DNA of 64,000 nt from Callipepla californica brunnescens (taxonomy: Eukaryota; Chordata; Aves; Galliformes; Odontophoridae). The notes beneath the pieces were generated by a model, which searched no databases, was not told where the DNA came from, and saw nothing but the letters and a program-made list of their open reading frames with translations. The DNA is taken from positions 372,001 to 436,000 of the forward strand of contig JALIRH010000113.1 of NCBI GenBank assembly GCA_023055505.1, written 5' to 3'. The first letter of the stretch is position 1. Every line of letters starts with the position of its first letter. Both the position numbers and the translations under genes were made by a program. Below, in pieces: positions 36,218 through 48,127 of this stretch.

Positions 36218-39200
36218 AATGAAAATGTCACTGAGAACAGAATTTTCTTAATTTAAGAGGTGCATTTTGGACATTTTACATGAGAAATATCATAAAATCT
36301 TTTTAGGAACTCAAGTTTTATATATTCAAGATAAATAAATAGAATGTAAATCTGATGAATAATTTAGCTGAAAACTGCTTTTAGTGAACACAAGGCTATC
36401 TCATTTCACTGTTAAATGATATCATTGACATTTACAAGCAGAATTTTCCAGTAAAAGTAACAGTTGAAAAAGCTACATATTTCTCAAAGGCAAGCTGACC
36501 TAACACAATTTTAGATTGAAGTTATAATTGCATGTCATGCTGTTTTGTTTGTTTTCAGTGAGGTTACCATCTTATAACAACATTTGGTAATTATAAAAGG
36601 ATAAAGTGAGGACCCTGTCTGTTTATATTAACACTGTATATCCATAAACAGGAAAGAATCAGTAAGTACAAATCTCCTTAATTGTTTTATGGTTCTATTT
36701 ATTTTTACTATATTTTATGTATCCCAATGTGAAGCACTAAGTTATCAATCATGTAGTAAACCATATTATATATGAACAGAAATGCATGCAAAAAAACAAA
36801 AAGCAAAAAACCCTCTTTCCAGTTTGCTTGGCTGACATACAGATTACACTAAATCATGAACAAAATAACTCCACCCAGAGTATTTATTATAACGGGTTAA
36901 TAGCAGAAGTGTATTAAATATTTACAGTATTTTTTAAAGTCATTTGTCATCATATGGAATATAGAACAAGTAATGAAGCTCAAAAGTATTTTTGAAATCG
37001 CAGAATCCTGAAATTCTGGCATTATTCTTAGCACTGTTTCTTTGCTGAAAGTTTAAATCAACCTCAGGGGCTTTTAGGAATTATATTGGTATATAATTTT
37101 TTGCAGAAGACTATGGAAAAGGGATCTTATTGTATATCAGAGACTCTATGCTGTCTCCCTGAGCAGTGTACAGTTTGGTCTAGAATTCATACAGGCTAAG
37201 AATAAAATTTAGCCTAAGACAGAAAACACTGGCAATGATCTGTTTGTGAGATGTGAATGTATAAGTAATTGCTATACTCACAGTAGAATTTCAGTAGATT
37301 TAGGTGAACATAAAGACATGAGCATAGCAGTTTCACAATCATTAAGTTGAGCACCCTGACATTGAACATATAAGAATTTGCACTGCTTTGGTTAAAGCAA
37401 TTAAAGGTACTGCAATAAATCATGAACTTCTTCATATATGAGTAATATCTGATCTGCTTTGCAGACTGAACTCTATTGATCTGTCAGAATAAAGCATTCA
37501 TTCTTAGAAAGATGGTTTGTTAGTAATCTATTGACCTAGAGCACCGTGCTTTGCTGCACACAGAAATGGCTTTTTAACAGTGAACAGGAAAACCATGTAA
37601 CAGCTTTGATATAAAGTAGACAAGGAACAGTACTGAAACCAGATGAAAATTCAGCGTTGTTTTTAGAAAATGTGAATGTAATCTTCCAGAATACTAAACT
37701 ATCAGAATAAACAAGCTTGACTGAGAAGAAAACACTGTTGGATCTTAAAAAACAAGAGAGCTGGGGCTCCTTTCTGTTAAAAAAAAAAAATCAGCAGGTG
37801 TTGGACTGCTCATTTCAGAAAGGAAGATGCCTTATTTACTTTCTACACACTTACATCTTAGTCCATAGAAAGAAGGCAAATATCACAAAGTGACTGGTTT
37901 GGGGAGAAAAAAATCTCTTTGGTTACAGATGGAAACTCACATTTTTACAGTTCTGACTCAGTGCAATATCTGGTCTTTCAAAGACCAGATGAATAGTAAT
38001 GAATCATAAGAATGTCTTGACAAACTTATTTCTGAAGAATGGAGTACATTTCTCCTTGACTGCCCTGCATAATCTAGTCACTTCTGACATGCCCACCTTT
38101 CACAGTAATATCCACTGCCTTTGTGGAGCTTTTTGCTTGTTTGTTGTTTGTTTTTTACAAACATGGATTCACTACAAAATAATTATTTTTGTCCTCAAGT
38201 CAATAATATCATCAGATTTGGGCAGAATCAGTGATCAAAGAAATAAGAATTCATGGGAATTTAATATTAAGGTATCATAGATGAATTTCTGAATAGAAAT
38301 ACTTTGGGAAACATATGATTCTGCCTGATTACATTTGAGAAAACATGAATTAACATGCCATAGTTAGCCAAAGGTTGTTCACAAATAATTCAAAGATAAC
38401 AAATCTGTTTTTTGGCATTCATAGAGGAAAATATAAAGAAGAAAAAAAGAAGAAAGAAAAACAAAACTTTTACTGTAAATTATTTTTTTTAGATTCAAAA
38501 AGATTTTTTAAATAAGTAAAATGTAGAGAACCTCGCACCAACACCTTCACATTTCAGAGACTCTCATAAACTACTGTGCACAATCTTCAGCTACATAAAT
38601 ATTTCAGCACAGCAAAATTTGGTGTTTAGTCGGCTGGTTAATTAACATAACCCCAGGCAAAGTTGATATTTAGAAGTCCTGGCAAAGAGAAAAAAAAATC
38701 TCTTCCGAAATCCATTCAAGAGTCCCTGCTGGAAAAACAGTGTATGATACATGCATGGGATTCTGCACAGTGCCAATGTGACATACTGTTTCAGCTGCTA
38801 CTTGCATCAGGATGAGAGTAATTGCAGTGAGCTTAGCCAGAAAGTTCTCTAAGACTGATAAAAACACCACTGAGCATTTGCTTTTCCACACTGGTGAACT
38901 ATTTCATCTTATTTTACTAACATATACCATTTAAGTCTGTTACTGGTCCTTTGTATTTTGGAGGGCTAATTGTCTGTGGCAGTGAACACATAGGGAAAAG
39001 TGGGGTCCACTGCAGAGATCCCCCCCCACCCAGAAAGACAAGGTAAGGGAAATAATGTTGCTCTGTGGACCATGGATATTCATGAGATAGAAGCTGCCAC
39101 TTGGGCAGCCACCTGCTGACTCAAACTGGTTTGCACAGAATAAATGTGTATGCCTCTGCATGATCTTTTATTGTCATCCTTCCACAGGACATGCATATAT

Positions 39201-40601
39201 CATATATATGTCAATCACTTGTTACCATGCTGGTGCATGGTGGATTTAAATAGCCATTATAATTTAGAAGCAGTTAAAAATGATTCAGCAGTCACAGAGT
39301 TATATATGGCATTTTTACTTCAGCAGATTGAGCCAGCATCACAGAAATGATAAATTCTTTTCAAGGAGAAAAAAAAAAAAAAGCACTATGATTCTGATCC
39401 AATTTTCTTTTAGTTTCCTAATGGTTAAGGGAGATTGGAGCTGCTTCTGATTTGCAAGGGTACGTTAACAAAAGGAATCAGGCCATAACTGTACTTCCCA
39501 ATCTCTCTCACACATCTTTGTACCTTTCAAAAGTTCACATTTTTTAAAAACAAATTCCACTTGATGTTAGAGGGAATAAAAAGTTTCCAAAACACATTAT
39601 TCCCCTAGACTTATTTTGTTTCCGGCACATGTAGAGCAGTGCTCAGAACTGAACTGGAACAGTAAGCATTTCTTATTTGAAAGGAATGCTTACACTGTTA
39701 TATGCAGAGTTGAGTCTGGTTAATAGGAAATCAGTAATCTTGCATCCCAGTTCAGTAAAGCATCCTAGCATTTGCTTAAAACTTAAGCATGTTCTTAAGT
39801 GCTTTTCTGAATCCAAGCATAATAAAGGTACTGTTTGAAAAGGTGTCCATGAGGATCGAAGGCCAATTTTTCAGGATTTAATCAGTGGATCTGTGCTGGT
39901 TTAAGCCAGTAGAAGACTGTAACTGTCTGGTAAAATCTTGTATATTGGCCTTTGATACTTATAATGACCATACAAAGCTGCAGACTTTAATCAGTGTATT
40001 AATTTCTTCATTTATCTGTCATTAATTTATTGTGTAAGGTTGAGACAGCCATTAATGGCCAACAGTCAAAGAAGAGACAGAACTAGATGTGGCACAACCT
40101 TTGAAAATAAACTGTCTTTCTGTTACCACTGCTACTGTTACAGTCCATAATTTAGAATTACTGAACATTTTAGTTTGAAAAGGATTCAAGGGTGTCAGTG
40201 CCACCACAGAGAAGAGCTCGTTTCAGTGCAAGATCAAGTTGCTCATCATCTTGTCACATTTATTACCGTCATCGTTTGTGTTACTACTTGGCACTTTTCA
40301 AGTTATTTTGTGAATCTGTTTGTTTATGCTTCACTGTGGGGTATATATAGCTATAGTAGATATCTATTCCAGTCTTGAGGTGATTCTATCATTGCAGCAG
40401 CATGCATACTTATTTACATTGTTCTTTTTTCATAAACAAGTCATTGTATTCTGTTACTATTCCTGGAATATTCCACAACCTTAGAACAAGAAAATGGCAC
40501 CTCCCTTTTGCAGCAAATAAACTTCAACATACAGTCATATTATTTTCACTTTTTTTTTTTTCAGAGATTAATTTTGTTTTGTTATTTTACTTTTTACAAG
40601 G
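36218..40601. other. Long unique AT-rich stretch
   Basis: No gene or interspersed repeat is recognised. It has a C8 run near 39020, an A-run near 39367-39381 and an A-rich patch at 38440-38465. The block 36390-36620 has homeodomain-like AT words but nothing decisive. Open frames such as 37999-38280 lack domains. Confidence 0.5.
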
Positions 40602-40876
40602 GCATGTAGTAATAGGACAAGGGGTAATGGCTATAAAGTGTCAGAGGGTAGATTTAGACTAGATATAGGAAAAAATTATTCACTGTGAGGATGATGAGAC
40701 ACTGGAACAAGTTGCCCAAGAGAGGTTGTGAATGCCTCCTCACTGGAGCTTGTCAGGGCCAGGCTGGATGGGGTTTTGAGCAGCCAGGTCTAGCAGAGAT
40801 GTGCTTGTCCGTGGCAGGAGGGTTAGAACAAGGTAATCACTGAAGTCCTTTCCAACCCAAACCAGTCTATGATTAA
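40602..40876 (+). mobile_element. CR1 LINE 3'-end fragment
   Basis: A plus-strand CR1 tail. In order: GTAGTAATAGGACAAGGGGT, GAGGGTAGATTTAGACTAG, TTATTCACTGTGAGGATGAT, GAACAAGTTGCCCAAGAGAG, GGGCCAGGCTGGATGGGG, TGTCCGTGGCAGGAGGGTT and GTCCTTTCCAACCCAAACCA then GTCTATGATT. Its 3' end faces the 3' end of the minus-strand CR1 at 40908, only about 30 bp away. Confidence 0.95.
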
Positions 40877-40907
40877 CTGATCTTTTTCTGCCCATCATAA
40901 TAATATC

Positions 40908-41256
40908 CCTTAATTGGAAGGGACACAAGGATCATTGACTCAAAATCCTGGCTCCATAAGGGATGACCCAAAATTCAAATCCTATGTCTGAGATCACTGT
41001 CTGAATTCTCCTTGAATCCCATCAGGCTTGGTGTCCTGATCCAATGGTCATGTGCTGCAGTGCCTAACCACCCTCTGGTGAAGATCCTTTTCCTAGCACC
41101 CAGCCTTACCCTCCCCTGAAACAACTCCATGCTGTTCCCTCAGGTCCTTTGGATGCTCTCTAGTTGTTTTATGTCCGTCTGTTATTGCAGTGTCCAAACT
41201 GTACACAGTACTAGAGGTGTAGCCACACCAGTGCAGAGTGGAGTGGGAAGTTCGTT
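40908..41256 (-). mobile_element. CR1 LINE fragment, 3' end
   Basis: A minus-strand CR1 starting with its 3' side: TTAATTGGAAGGGACACAAG, then CTGGCTCCATAAGGGATGAC, CCACCCTCTGGTGAAGATCC, CAGCCTTACCCTCCCCTGA, ATGCTCTCTAGTTGTTTTAT and TGTACACAGTACTAGAGGTG. This matches the CR1 type with a CCAACTCCTGGCTCC tail segment, the same type as the copy at 46633. A block corresponding to the middle of the tail is missing between about 41145 and 41150, so it carries an internal deletion. Confidence 0.93.
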
Positions 41257-41339
41257 TGTAGAATCTTTCTTTCATCCCTTACTGCAATTTCACCCTCTTA
41301 TTCACTGCAGCAAACATTCATTAATGGGTGGCACAATTT

Positions 41340-41515
41340 ATCTATATGATTACTGAAAATGTTAAATAAAATCATACTGAATATAAATCCCTGAAATACC
41401 TCACTAGGAAAAGACCTTCCCACAAAACTATATTTTAATGTTTTGTCTTCTGCTTTTGTTTATAGTCCTTCAGCCACTTTTCATTCCACAAGATAGTGTT
41501 CATACCCCAGGCAAT
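41340..41515 (-). mobile_element. CR1 LINE internal remnant (reverse transcriptase region)
   Basis: A degraded minus-strand piece. ATTACTGAAAATGTTAAAT fits the CR1 block ATGAAAATATTAAACA, AATCCCTGAAATACCTCAC fits the CCCTGAGGTACACCAC block, and CAGCCACTTTTCATTCCACA fits CAGCCAGTTTTCAATCCAC. It could be the continuation of the element at 40908-41256 across a degraded stretch, or a separate old copy. Confidence 0.65.
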
Positions 41516-44419
41516 TTAAATTAATTCAGCATTTTCTATCAGATAGTTTCCACATCCAGGGCCAAACTCTGTCCCAGTTATTCAAGAACACATTTCTTTG
41601 TGTCAGTGGGATTACATACAAGCAATGCATGAAAGAATTTGGTGCACTTTTTTGTGTTTTTATTGGGTGGTTGTTTGGTTGATTGTGGTTTTCTTCTATT
41701 TTTTTTTTCAATTTACTTTCAGTTATAAGGTGCTTTGTTCTGTTTTGTTTTGTTTTGTTTTAGTTTAGTGTTAAGAGAATCATGAATTTAAAATTTTAAA
41801 ATTACAATGTCTGTTTTCTTCATGATCTATCATGTCCTTTTCATGCTATTATATAAGACTGAATATTCAAATTGCAATCAAATTATTTTCTTCATCTCTA
41901 AACTGAAGGCTCACTTGATGAAAAATGTGGTTAAAATTGTACTCTCCTTTAAAAATATGTAATTAGGCATACATATATATATATATCAAAATAACTTATT
42001 CCCCTTCTTCTAGAATTGGATTAATTTTATAGCATCAATATTTCTTGAAGCCGAATTGATCTTTTAGGAGAGTTATGCTTATATTCAATTTAATTGAAAT
42101 TTGGAACTTTCTGAAGTACTGGAATGGTCTTGGATTTTTTTCCCCGCATCAGTTGTAACAACTTTATTGTCATTACATGGATCTGACATACTGCAGAAGA
42201 TGCATCTTGAAATACTTTAAATGACAATCTGAGGAATGGAATCTGAGTCAGAAATCATAAAAATTACCATTAGAACAGCCAATAAAATGCCTTTTTAATT
42301 AACATCCTATCTGTGTACTTAAATGGTATCCCCAATTAATATTAATAAAACCTGTTTAAAACCAGATCTAGCTGGAATAGCTGAGGGCCCTGTTGGAAAA
42401 GTTTCTAGGTCATTGATTAAATCCAGTACAGTTCAGTAATGACTGAAATTTATGTTTAGTATTCAACGTGGAACATTTTGATTTGATACAACCCAGTATT
42501 CAGTACAAAGGTGATGACATTATTAAAAAAGATATTTAGAAATGTTGACTTTCCCTTGAGAAGATCTCAACAGAACACAGAATGCGTTGGAGACTTTTCT
42601 GTAATCACAACAAAGACATCTCAAGTTACAAAATGAAAAGTATTAGCAGAGTCTTGCCCAGCTTTAGTCTCCTTTTTCCATATTATGTTTATCAAAGCAT
42701 ATCAATCAAACTAGGTAAGCAGAATCACCATCTGCGGGTTTTCAAAAGCACCTGCCTTTCTTCATTAACTGTATGGTGACTTAATTTACGCAACAAGCTT
42801 CATTAGGCAACTGCAAACCAAACCACGTGTCTAAGGGGAATTCAGCACAACCTGTAAAATACGTTTTATGTGCATGTGCTTTCAGGTAACCAATGTAAAT
42901 ATCTCCCTCTGAGCGGTTAGATGCTGTACTGAAATTTTCTGTGTTGTCTCTTGACAAGACTAGCTCAGTCAAGCAGATACATGCACAACTACATTTAGAC
43001 TGCAGAGACTGACTCCTTGATTCAGTTCCATGCAGAGGCTGATCATTCTGACAGAGGATAACAAACTGATCCCACCAGAGGACATTACTGTCCAGAACAG
43101 GACAAGAAAAAAGGAAAGAAGGAGTCAAGTTCTATACATACGCTGGACAAAAGTGGTGGGAGCAGTCCAGTTACACACTCTAGTAGATGTCTTTTACCAG
43201 CACTTGTATTCAGAACAAGTACCTGCCTTACCTCCTGGTCCATTTTGAATACAAGAATAAAAGATGCATCTGTGGGGCCAGGGACAGTGTTAGATAGAGA
43301 GAAATGTCTGCTTAAGCCACTAGTATTTCAGTGCTTTTCTCTGGTCCCTGTATTCCTGGGAGCAACAAAAATAATCATTCTTTGTTCAGGGTGACTAATC
43401 AGCTACTGGCACAAGCTGTAGGAGGGAAAGACTTTGGGATAAAATGCATTTCTCACTTCAAATATGCACTCTGAAGGAGACAATGCTAAGAACAATACAT
43501 GAGAATGTATCTGTTCTGCCTTTGAACTTCAAATTAAGATTTCAGATGGCATATACAGAGCAAAAAAGTATGGGAAAAAATTTACATCACAAATCTATCT
43601 AACTTCTGTGAAGTCAATGAATGTTGTTACTGTCTTTTGACTGTCATTAAAGTCAGCAGTTTAAAGAAAGGAAAGGTAAAAGGCTAAAGAGATGATAGAT
43701 GGCCTAGAAAGACAGCAGAGGCCAGCTCATAATTGCAATTCTAGATGCCTAACCAGCATCATACATTATGTATTTGATTGGAGATATTGGGAGTCGCCTG
43801 TGCATGTCTTCCATGCACCACTTACAGGTACAATCCGAACTCTGGGCTCAAAGACTGCAGCTGCAGCAGCAGCTGTTGGAAAGATCTGCAGAATGTTCAT
43901 GTTCTCAGCAAATACCGGTTGCAAGAAGAAATACATGCACGGTAACATTTCTCTTTTTTTTTTTTTTTCCTTCCCCTAGTTTATTAAAAGTCACTTCATT
44001 CTTAGGCACAAGCTAATACCACGAACTGGCATTTAGCTGTCTACTCTGGACATCCATTCAAGTCAATGAGGAGAGGCAGGTGATTTTAATGTCTTTAGAG
44101 GTTTTCAGAGTCTGCAGAAAAGAAGCACCTAAGTTCGGAAGTGAATCCCTTTGAGTGTGTCACATTAAAGTGCTGGAGGATGAGAAGAGAGAATTTAAAT
44201 GTAGAATTGATGAGTGTGCCACATAGATCAAAACTCATTTATTTTTATACTGGCTCTAAATTTTTCTCCAAGATCCATCTTCACTAATGGAATAGCTCTG
44301 TCATGTGTATAGCTGACTGTTTATCTAATCACTAGTTTATCTAAGCTTATCCAGAGATACCACTTTTTTACCCTAATTCATCCTCTGTATTTTTAAAGAG
44401 AAATAAGAAGTGTGTTCTT

Positions 44420-44470
44420 GGGGGAGGAGAAGAGAGAAAAAGAGGGAGAGAAGAAAAAAAAAAAGAGAAA
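44420..44470. repeat. 51-nt polypurine tract
   Basis: Every base from 44420 to 44470 is A or G, with GGGGGAGGAG at the left and an A10 core at the right. It is a possible triplex-forming sequence and is not a clear tandem repeat. Confidence 0.9.
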
Positions 44471-44805
44471 CAGGTCCTGAAGCAGGTATAAGATAAATAT
44501 ATGAAAACTATAGACATGAAACAGACACTGATCAGGTACACAGGAGGATGCCTGTTTAATGTCCACTTTGTACCTATTGCTTGTACAAATAGAAAGCAGT
44601 GGCTTTGTACATAACCTTCGCTTTACCTGACCCGATATTGAACAGACCTACTTTTCTACAGGAGATGAGAAGCAGTGGAAGTACAGGTGCTGAGTAATAA
44701 TAGTCACAGGAAAAATCTGGACACGGAGACTCAAACTGGTGAAACTTGTCTCTGCTCATCTCCCAGCTAGGAAAAAATAAACCCAGTCACATAGATAGAC
44801 ACAAG

Positions 44806-44871
<66 letters not shown>

Positions 44872-44882
44872 CAGACAGATAG
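44806..44882. repeat. (GATA)16 tetranucleotide microsatellite
   Basis: Sixteen perfect GATA units run from 44806 to 44869, followed by two GACA-type variants and a last GATA. A related partial unit lies just upstream at 44791-44799. Length this pure is normally polymorphic between individuals. Confidence 0.97.
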
Positions 44883-46632
44883 AAAAAGAAAGTGAATGTA
44901 AGTAATGTGGTTGCAGTTTATGTTATTTTACTCTTCTTGCTGATTTCCCTACTAGTTTGACAGTTTATTGTCTTGCTTTCTTTTGATGATATCTTCTTGA
45001 TAACAATACTCGAGCAATATGTTATCTTTATAACTGATGCATTGAAATGGAGTTTCAAAAACTTCCTACATTATATCAGCTAATTGTTCAGTGACTGTGG
45101 AGAAAAGAAATGAGAACTATGTATTTCAAGTAATGCCCAACACATGGCAAACATCAAGTGAGGAATGCAAGGCCTATGCTAGCGAAGAATGCAATAAATA
45201 TAGGCCAGATCATAAACACTGCTATAATAAGACAATTCAGGATGAATATTTGGAAAGATAAAATTGATTTTTGTACCTTTGCTTTTGCAGCTTCTCCAGG
45301 AAAAAAAAAAAAATCAAACAAATGAACTCAAACCAATCACCTTTATATCTCATTCAGTCATCAGTTTTTGAATCCAGTATTCTTGACTTTGAAAAAAACA
45401 AGGAATGATTCTGTCCACAGCATGAATTAATCTGCAGAACACTCTGGTTTGAGTTACGCAGGAAATAAGAGTTAGATGACTACAGCACTACCTCTGGTCT
45501 TAAAATCTGTTAACTTTGAAATAAATGGTGCTTCACATGAGTTAAACATAGTGGTTCACATCTTATTTTGCTCTAGTCATCAACCCTTCTCACTAAGTCC
45601 ATTGTAGTGAGCTAAATGGGAATATCATTCTGCTCTTCCACAGTAATTTCTCTGACCACAACTGGTGATTCCAAAGTTGCACCACAAGGTAATTGCTGTG
45701 GTAACTGAATAAGCAGTATGTGAGTTGGCCTTAGAAATGTAAGGTCACCTGATTTTCTCTTATCCTTTACTTCATTATATTGCTTTTGTGTGTGTGTGTC
45801 TACCAGTATCAAAATGTGAAGAGGTATCTAGATCCCCTTTCAGTGGTTATAGGTAAAAATGCATTGACAAAATTGTTAGCACTTTATACAGTTTTGCTCG
45901 TGGCTAGAGGAATTTCAGGGGACTTTGGAGTGGCGTTTAGCTAGTTGAAAATGTGCTCAATGATTATGTCTCAAATTGCAGCTTTACTCAGAAGAGGTTG
46001 CAATTTTTTAAAGATATGCAAAAAGATAACTTTAAAAGGGACTTGGAAATATTAGCCCAATAACAAGGACAATCTGGCAACATTAACAATACAAATGTTA
46101 AACTACATGTTCCCATACATTTTGTAAGAATCAATAATATTATTGATGATCTCAGTATCTGTTTGTCAGTAAATGCTGAGAAGCACTGACTTTTACATAT
46201 AGGTCCTTATGCTATTAATCCTGTTCACAATACCTGTATACCAATAAGAGATTCTAGTAACAGCTATAGCAAACTGGATAACTACATTGTGTTTCTGCTT
46301 TCCACCTCCTAAATAATACTGTGTGTGTGCTAATGACAAAAACTGTAATAAAACTTACACCACATAAACATGTAGAATAGATTTTATTTTAATCTTTCTA
46401 AAATGCTTTGAGATTCTCAGATGAAGAACAGCTACAAAGCCTGGAAAGCATCAAACATTTACTATTGTTAAAAATAATCAAAGAGACAGACAAGATATGC
46501 AGCACACAAAACCACTTCCATATTCACTTATCCTGCTTTGTCTGTAGCCCTTTTCTTTCAAAGATAAAAAGTCCAGTATAGATGTGCCACTAGCCTGGTG
46601 AAACAGAGGTCAGATAGACAAAATTTAAAATT

Positions 46633-47080
46633 CATAGAATTGTAGAATCAAAGAACATCCCAAGTTGAAAGGGACACACAAGGATCATCCAGTCCTGGTT
46701 CCATGCAGGACCCAATCAGTATTCAAACTGTGGGCAGCCCATTCCATGCCCACTGCCCTCTGGTGAAGAACCTTTCCCTAAGCCTCATCACCCCTTCCCT
46801 GACACAGCTACATGCCTTTGGGCCCTGACACTGTCACCAGAGAGCAGAGCTCAGCTCTGTGAGGAGCTGCAGCTGCCATGAGGCCTCCCGTCAGCACCTC
46901 TGCTGTGCTCTGAGCAAACAGAGGCACCTCGGCCACTACAGCTTGCCTTCCAGATCCTTCATCATCTTTGTAGCTCTCCTTTGGACACCTTTAGTTTTAT
47001 GTCTTTATTATATTGAGGCACCCAAAACTGCACCCAGTGCTCAAGGTGAGGCTGTATCAGAGCAGAGTGTGTCCCTCTTC
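46633..47080 (-). mobile_element. CR1 LINE fragment, 3' end
   Basis: A minus-strand CR1 of the same type as 40908-41256. The tail at 46633 includes CATAGAATTGTAGAATCAAA and TTGAAAGGGACACACAAGG. Then come CCACTGCCCTCTGGTGAAGA, CACCCCTTCCCTGACACAGC, ACCAGAGAGCAGAGCTCAGC, GCCATGAGGCCTCCCGTCAG, CTCCTTTGGACACCTTTAG and CACCCAAAACTGCACCCAGT. The 5' end fades out near 47080. No useful open frame remains. Confidence 0.95.
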
Positions 47081-47742
47081 AGATTCGATTTGTATTATTT
47101 TGCAAATTCATTCCATTGTGTTGATCCAGGAAGTTTGTTTGGACTCAAACTATTTCTTGTTCTGTAAGGTGCTGAGCTCCATCACTAACATCAAGGAAAA
47201 ACTTCTTTGATTTCTTAGCTGCTCCTCATCGGCACAGACATCAAAAACCTGTGTTCCCAACCCCTGGGTTTTTTACCAAAGCTCCAAGATAAAACAGTTT
47301 GTGCGAGGACCCATGTCGCCTCTTACTGGCTGCCTGAAAGCTTGGCTTTCTACAGTCAGTGGAGACCTGCAACCTCAAGATGGAGATTCATCCCTTCATC
47401 TTAGGTAGAGGTGAGAGTGCCTGCCACTTCGTTTTGAGAAGGTAGACTGATTAAACAGAGTAAATGTGAAATTCAGCAAGAGATTTATACACCCTACTTT
47501 ATCTGTCTATGCAATATATAATGTATTGCATGGGCTCATGCAGTAGTCAATGAAGACGGTAAATACAATCATAGAAGTATGGAGAGTAAGTTTCCCATGC
47601 CTATTGAAATGCTTTAGGGTACCAAACAGAGCTGCAGTTTTTAGGGTACCAAACAGAGCTGCAGTTTATAGGCAGATATGGCACAGGAACCATGGGGACC
47701 TCCGACACCTTTTCTGCAAGCTGGGTGGCAACAATTAAGGTG
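47081..47742. other. Unique sequence between two CR1 copies
   Basis: No gene is recognised. It contains the exact 27-bp tandem duplication at 47613-47666. Confidence 0.55.
47613..47666. repeat. Exact 27-bp tandem duplication
   Basis: Two identical 27-bp copies sit directly side by side, 47613-47639 and 47640-47666. Each begins TTTAGGGTACC and ends GAGCTGCAGTT. Complete identity suggests a recent event. Confidence 0.97.
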
Positions 47743-48127
47743 TCACAGAATCACAGAATGGTTGAGGAAAGAATGTTTCTCTGGAGATTGTCTGGTCCAA
47801 CCTCCCTGATCAAGCAAAGTCCTCTAGACCACACTACCAAGAATTGTGTCCAGACAGCTTTTGAATATCTCCAGGGAAGTAGACTCTTCTGGGCAACCCT
47901 TTCCAGCCCAATCACCCTCAAAGAAATGAAGTTTTTCACCACATTCAGTCAGAACTTCCTTTCTTTCTGATTGTGCCCACTGAGAGGAGTTTGGTCCAAT
48001 CTCCTTTATGCCCAGAGCCTTCTCTTCTCCAGGCTGAACAGGCCCAGTTTCTTCAACATTTCCTCATAGGAGAGATGTTCCAGTCCCATAATCATTGTAG
48101 CAGACCTTTGCTGGACTCGCTCTTTTG
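47743..48127 (-). mobile_element. CR1 LINE fragment, 3' end
   Basis: A minus-strand CR1. The tail at 47743 is TCACAGAATCACAGAATGG. Conserved blocks follow: TCTGGTCCAACCTCCCTGAT, CAGACAGCTTTTGAATATCT, CCAGGGAAGTAGACTCTTCT, TTCTCTTCTCCAGGCTGAAC and GCAGACCTTTGCTGGACTCG. The 3'-end type (long GACAGCTTTTGAATATCTCC line) marks a subfamily distinct from the copy 650 bp upstream. 5'-truncated at about 48127. Confidence 0.95.

Larger units (their letters stand above)
41516..46632. other. Long unique AT-rich stretch with microsatellites
   Basis: No gene is recognised. It holds four TGTTT units at 41741-41760, a short TA run near 41972-41986, a T16-like run at about 43952-43967, a 51-nt polypurine tract, a GATA array, an A13 run at 45301-45313 and a short TG run near 45785-45799. 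Open frames such as 43692-43979 with an opposing frame at 43766-43948 lack domains; the Ala/Gln-rich stretch comes from a short GCA-rich patch near 43857-43875. Confidence 0.5.

Noticed and set aside
43840..43880. GCA/CAG-rich patch giving poly-Ala or poly-Gln
   Set aside because: Only about six triplets, interrupted, and in frames without other coding signs.
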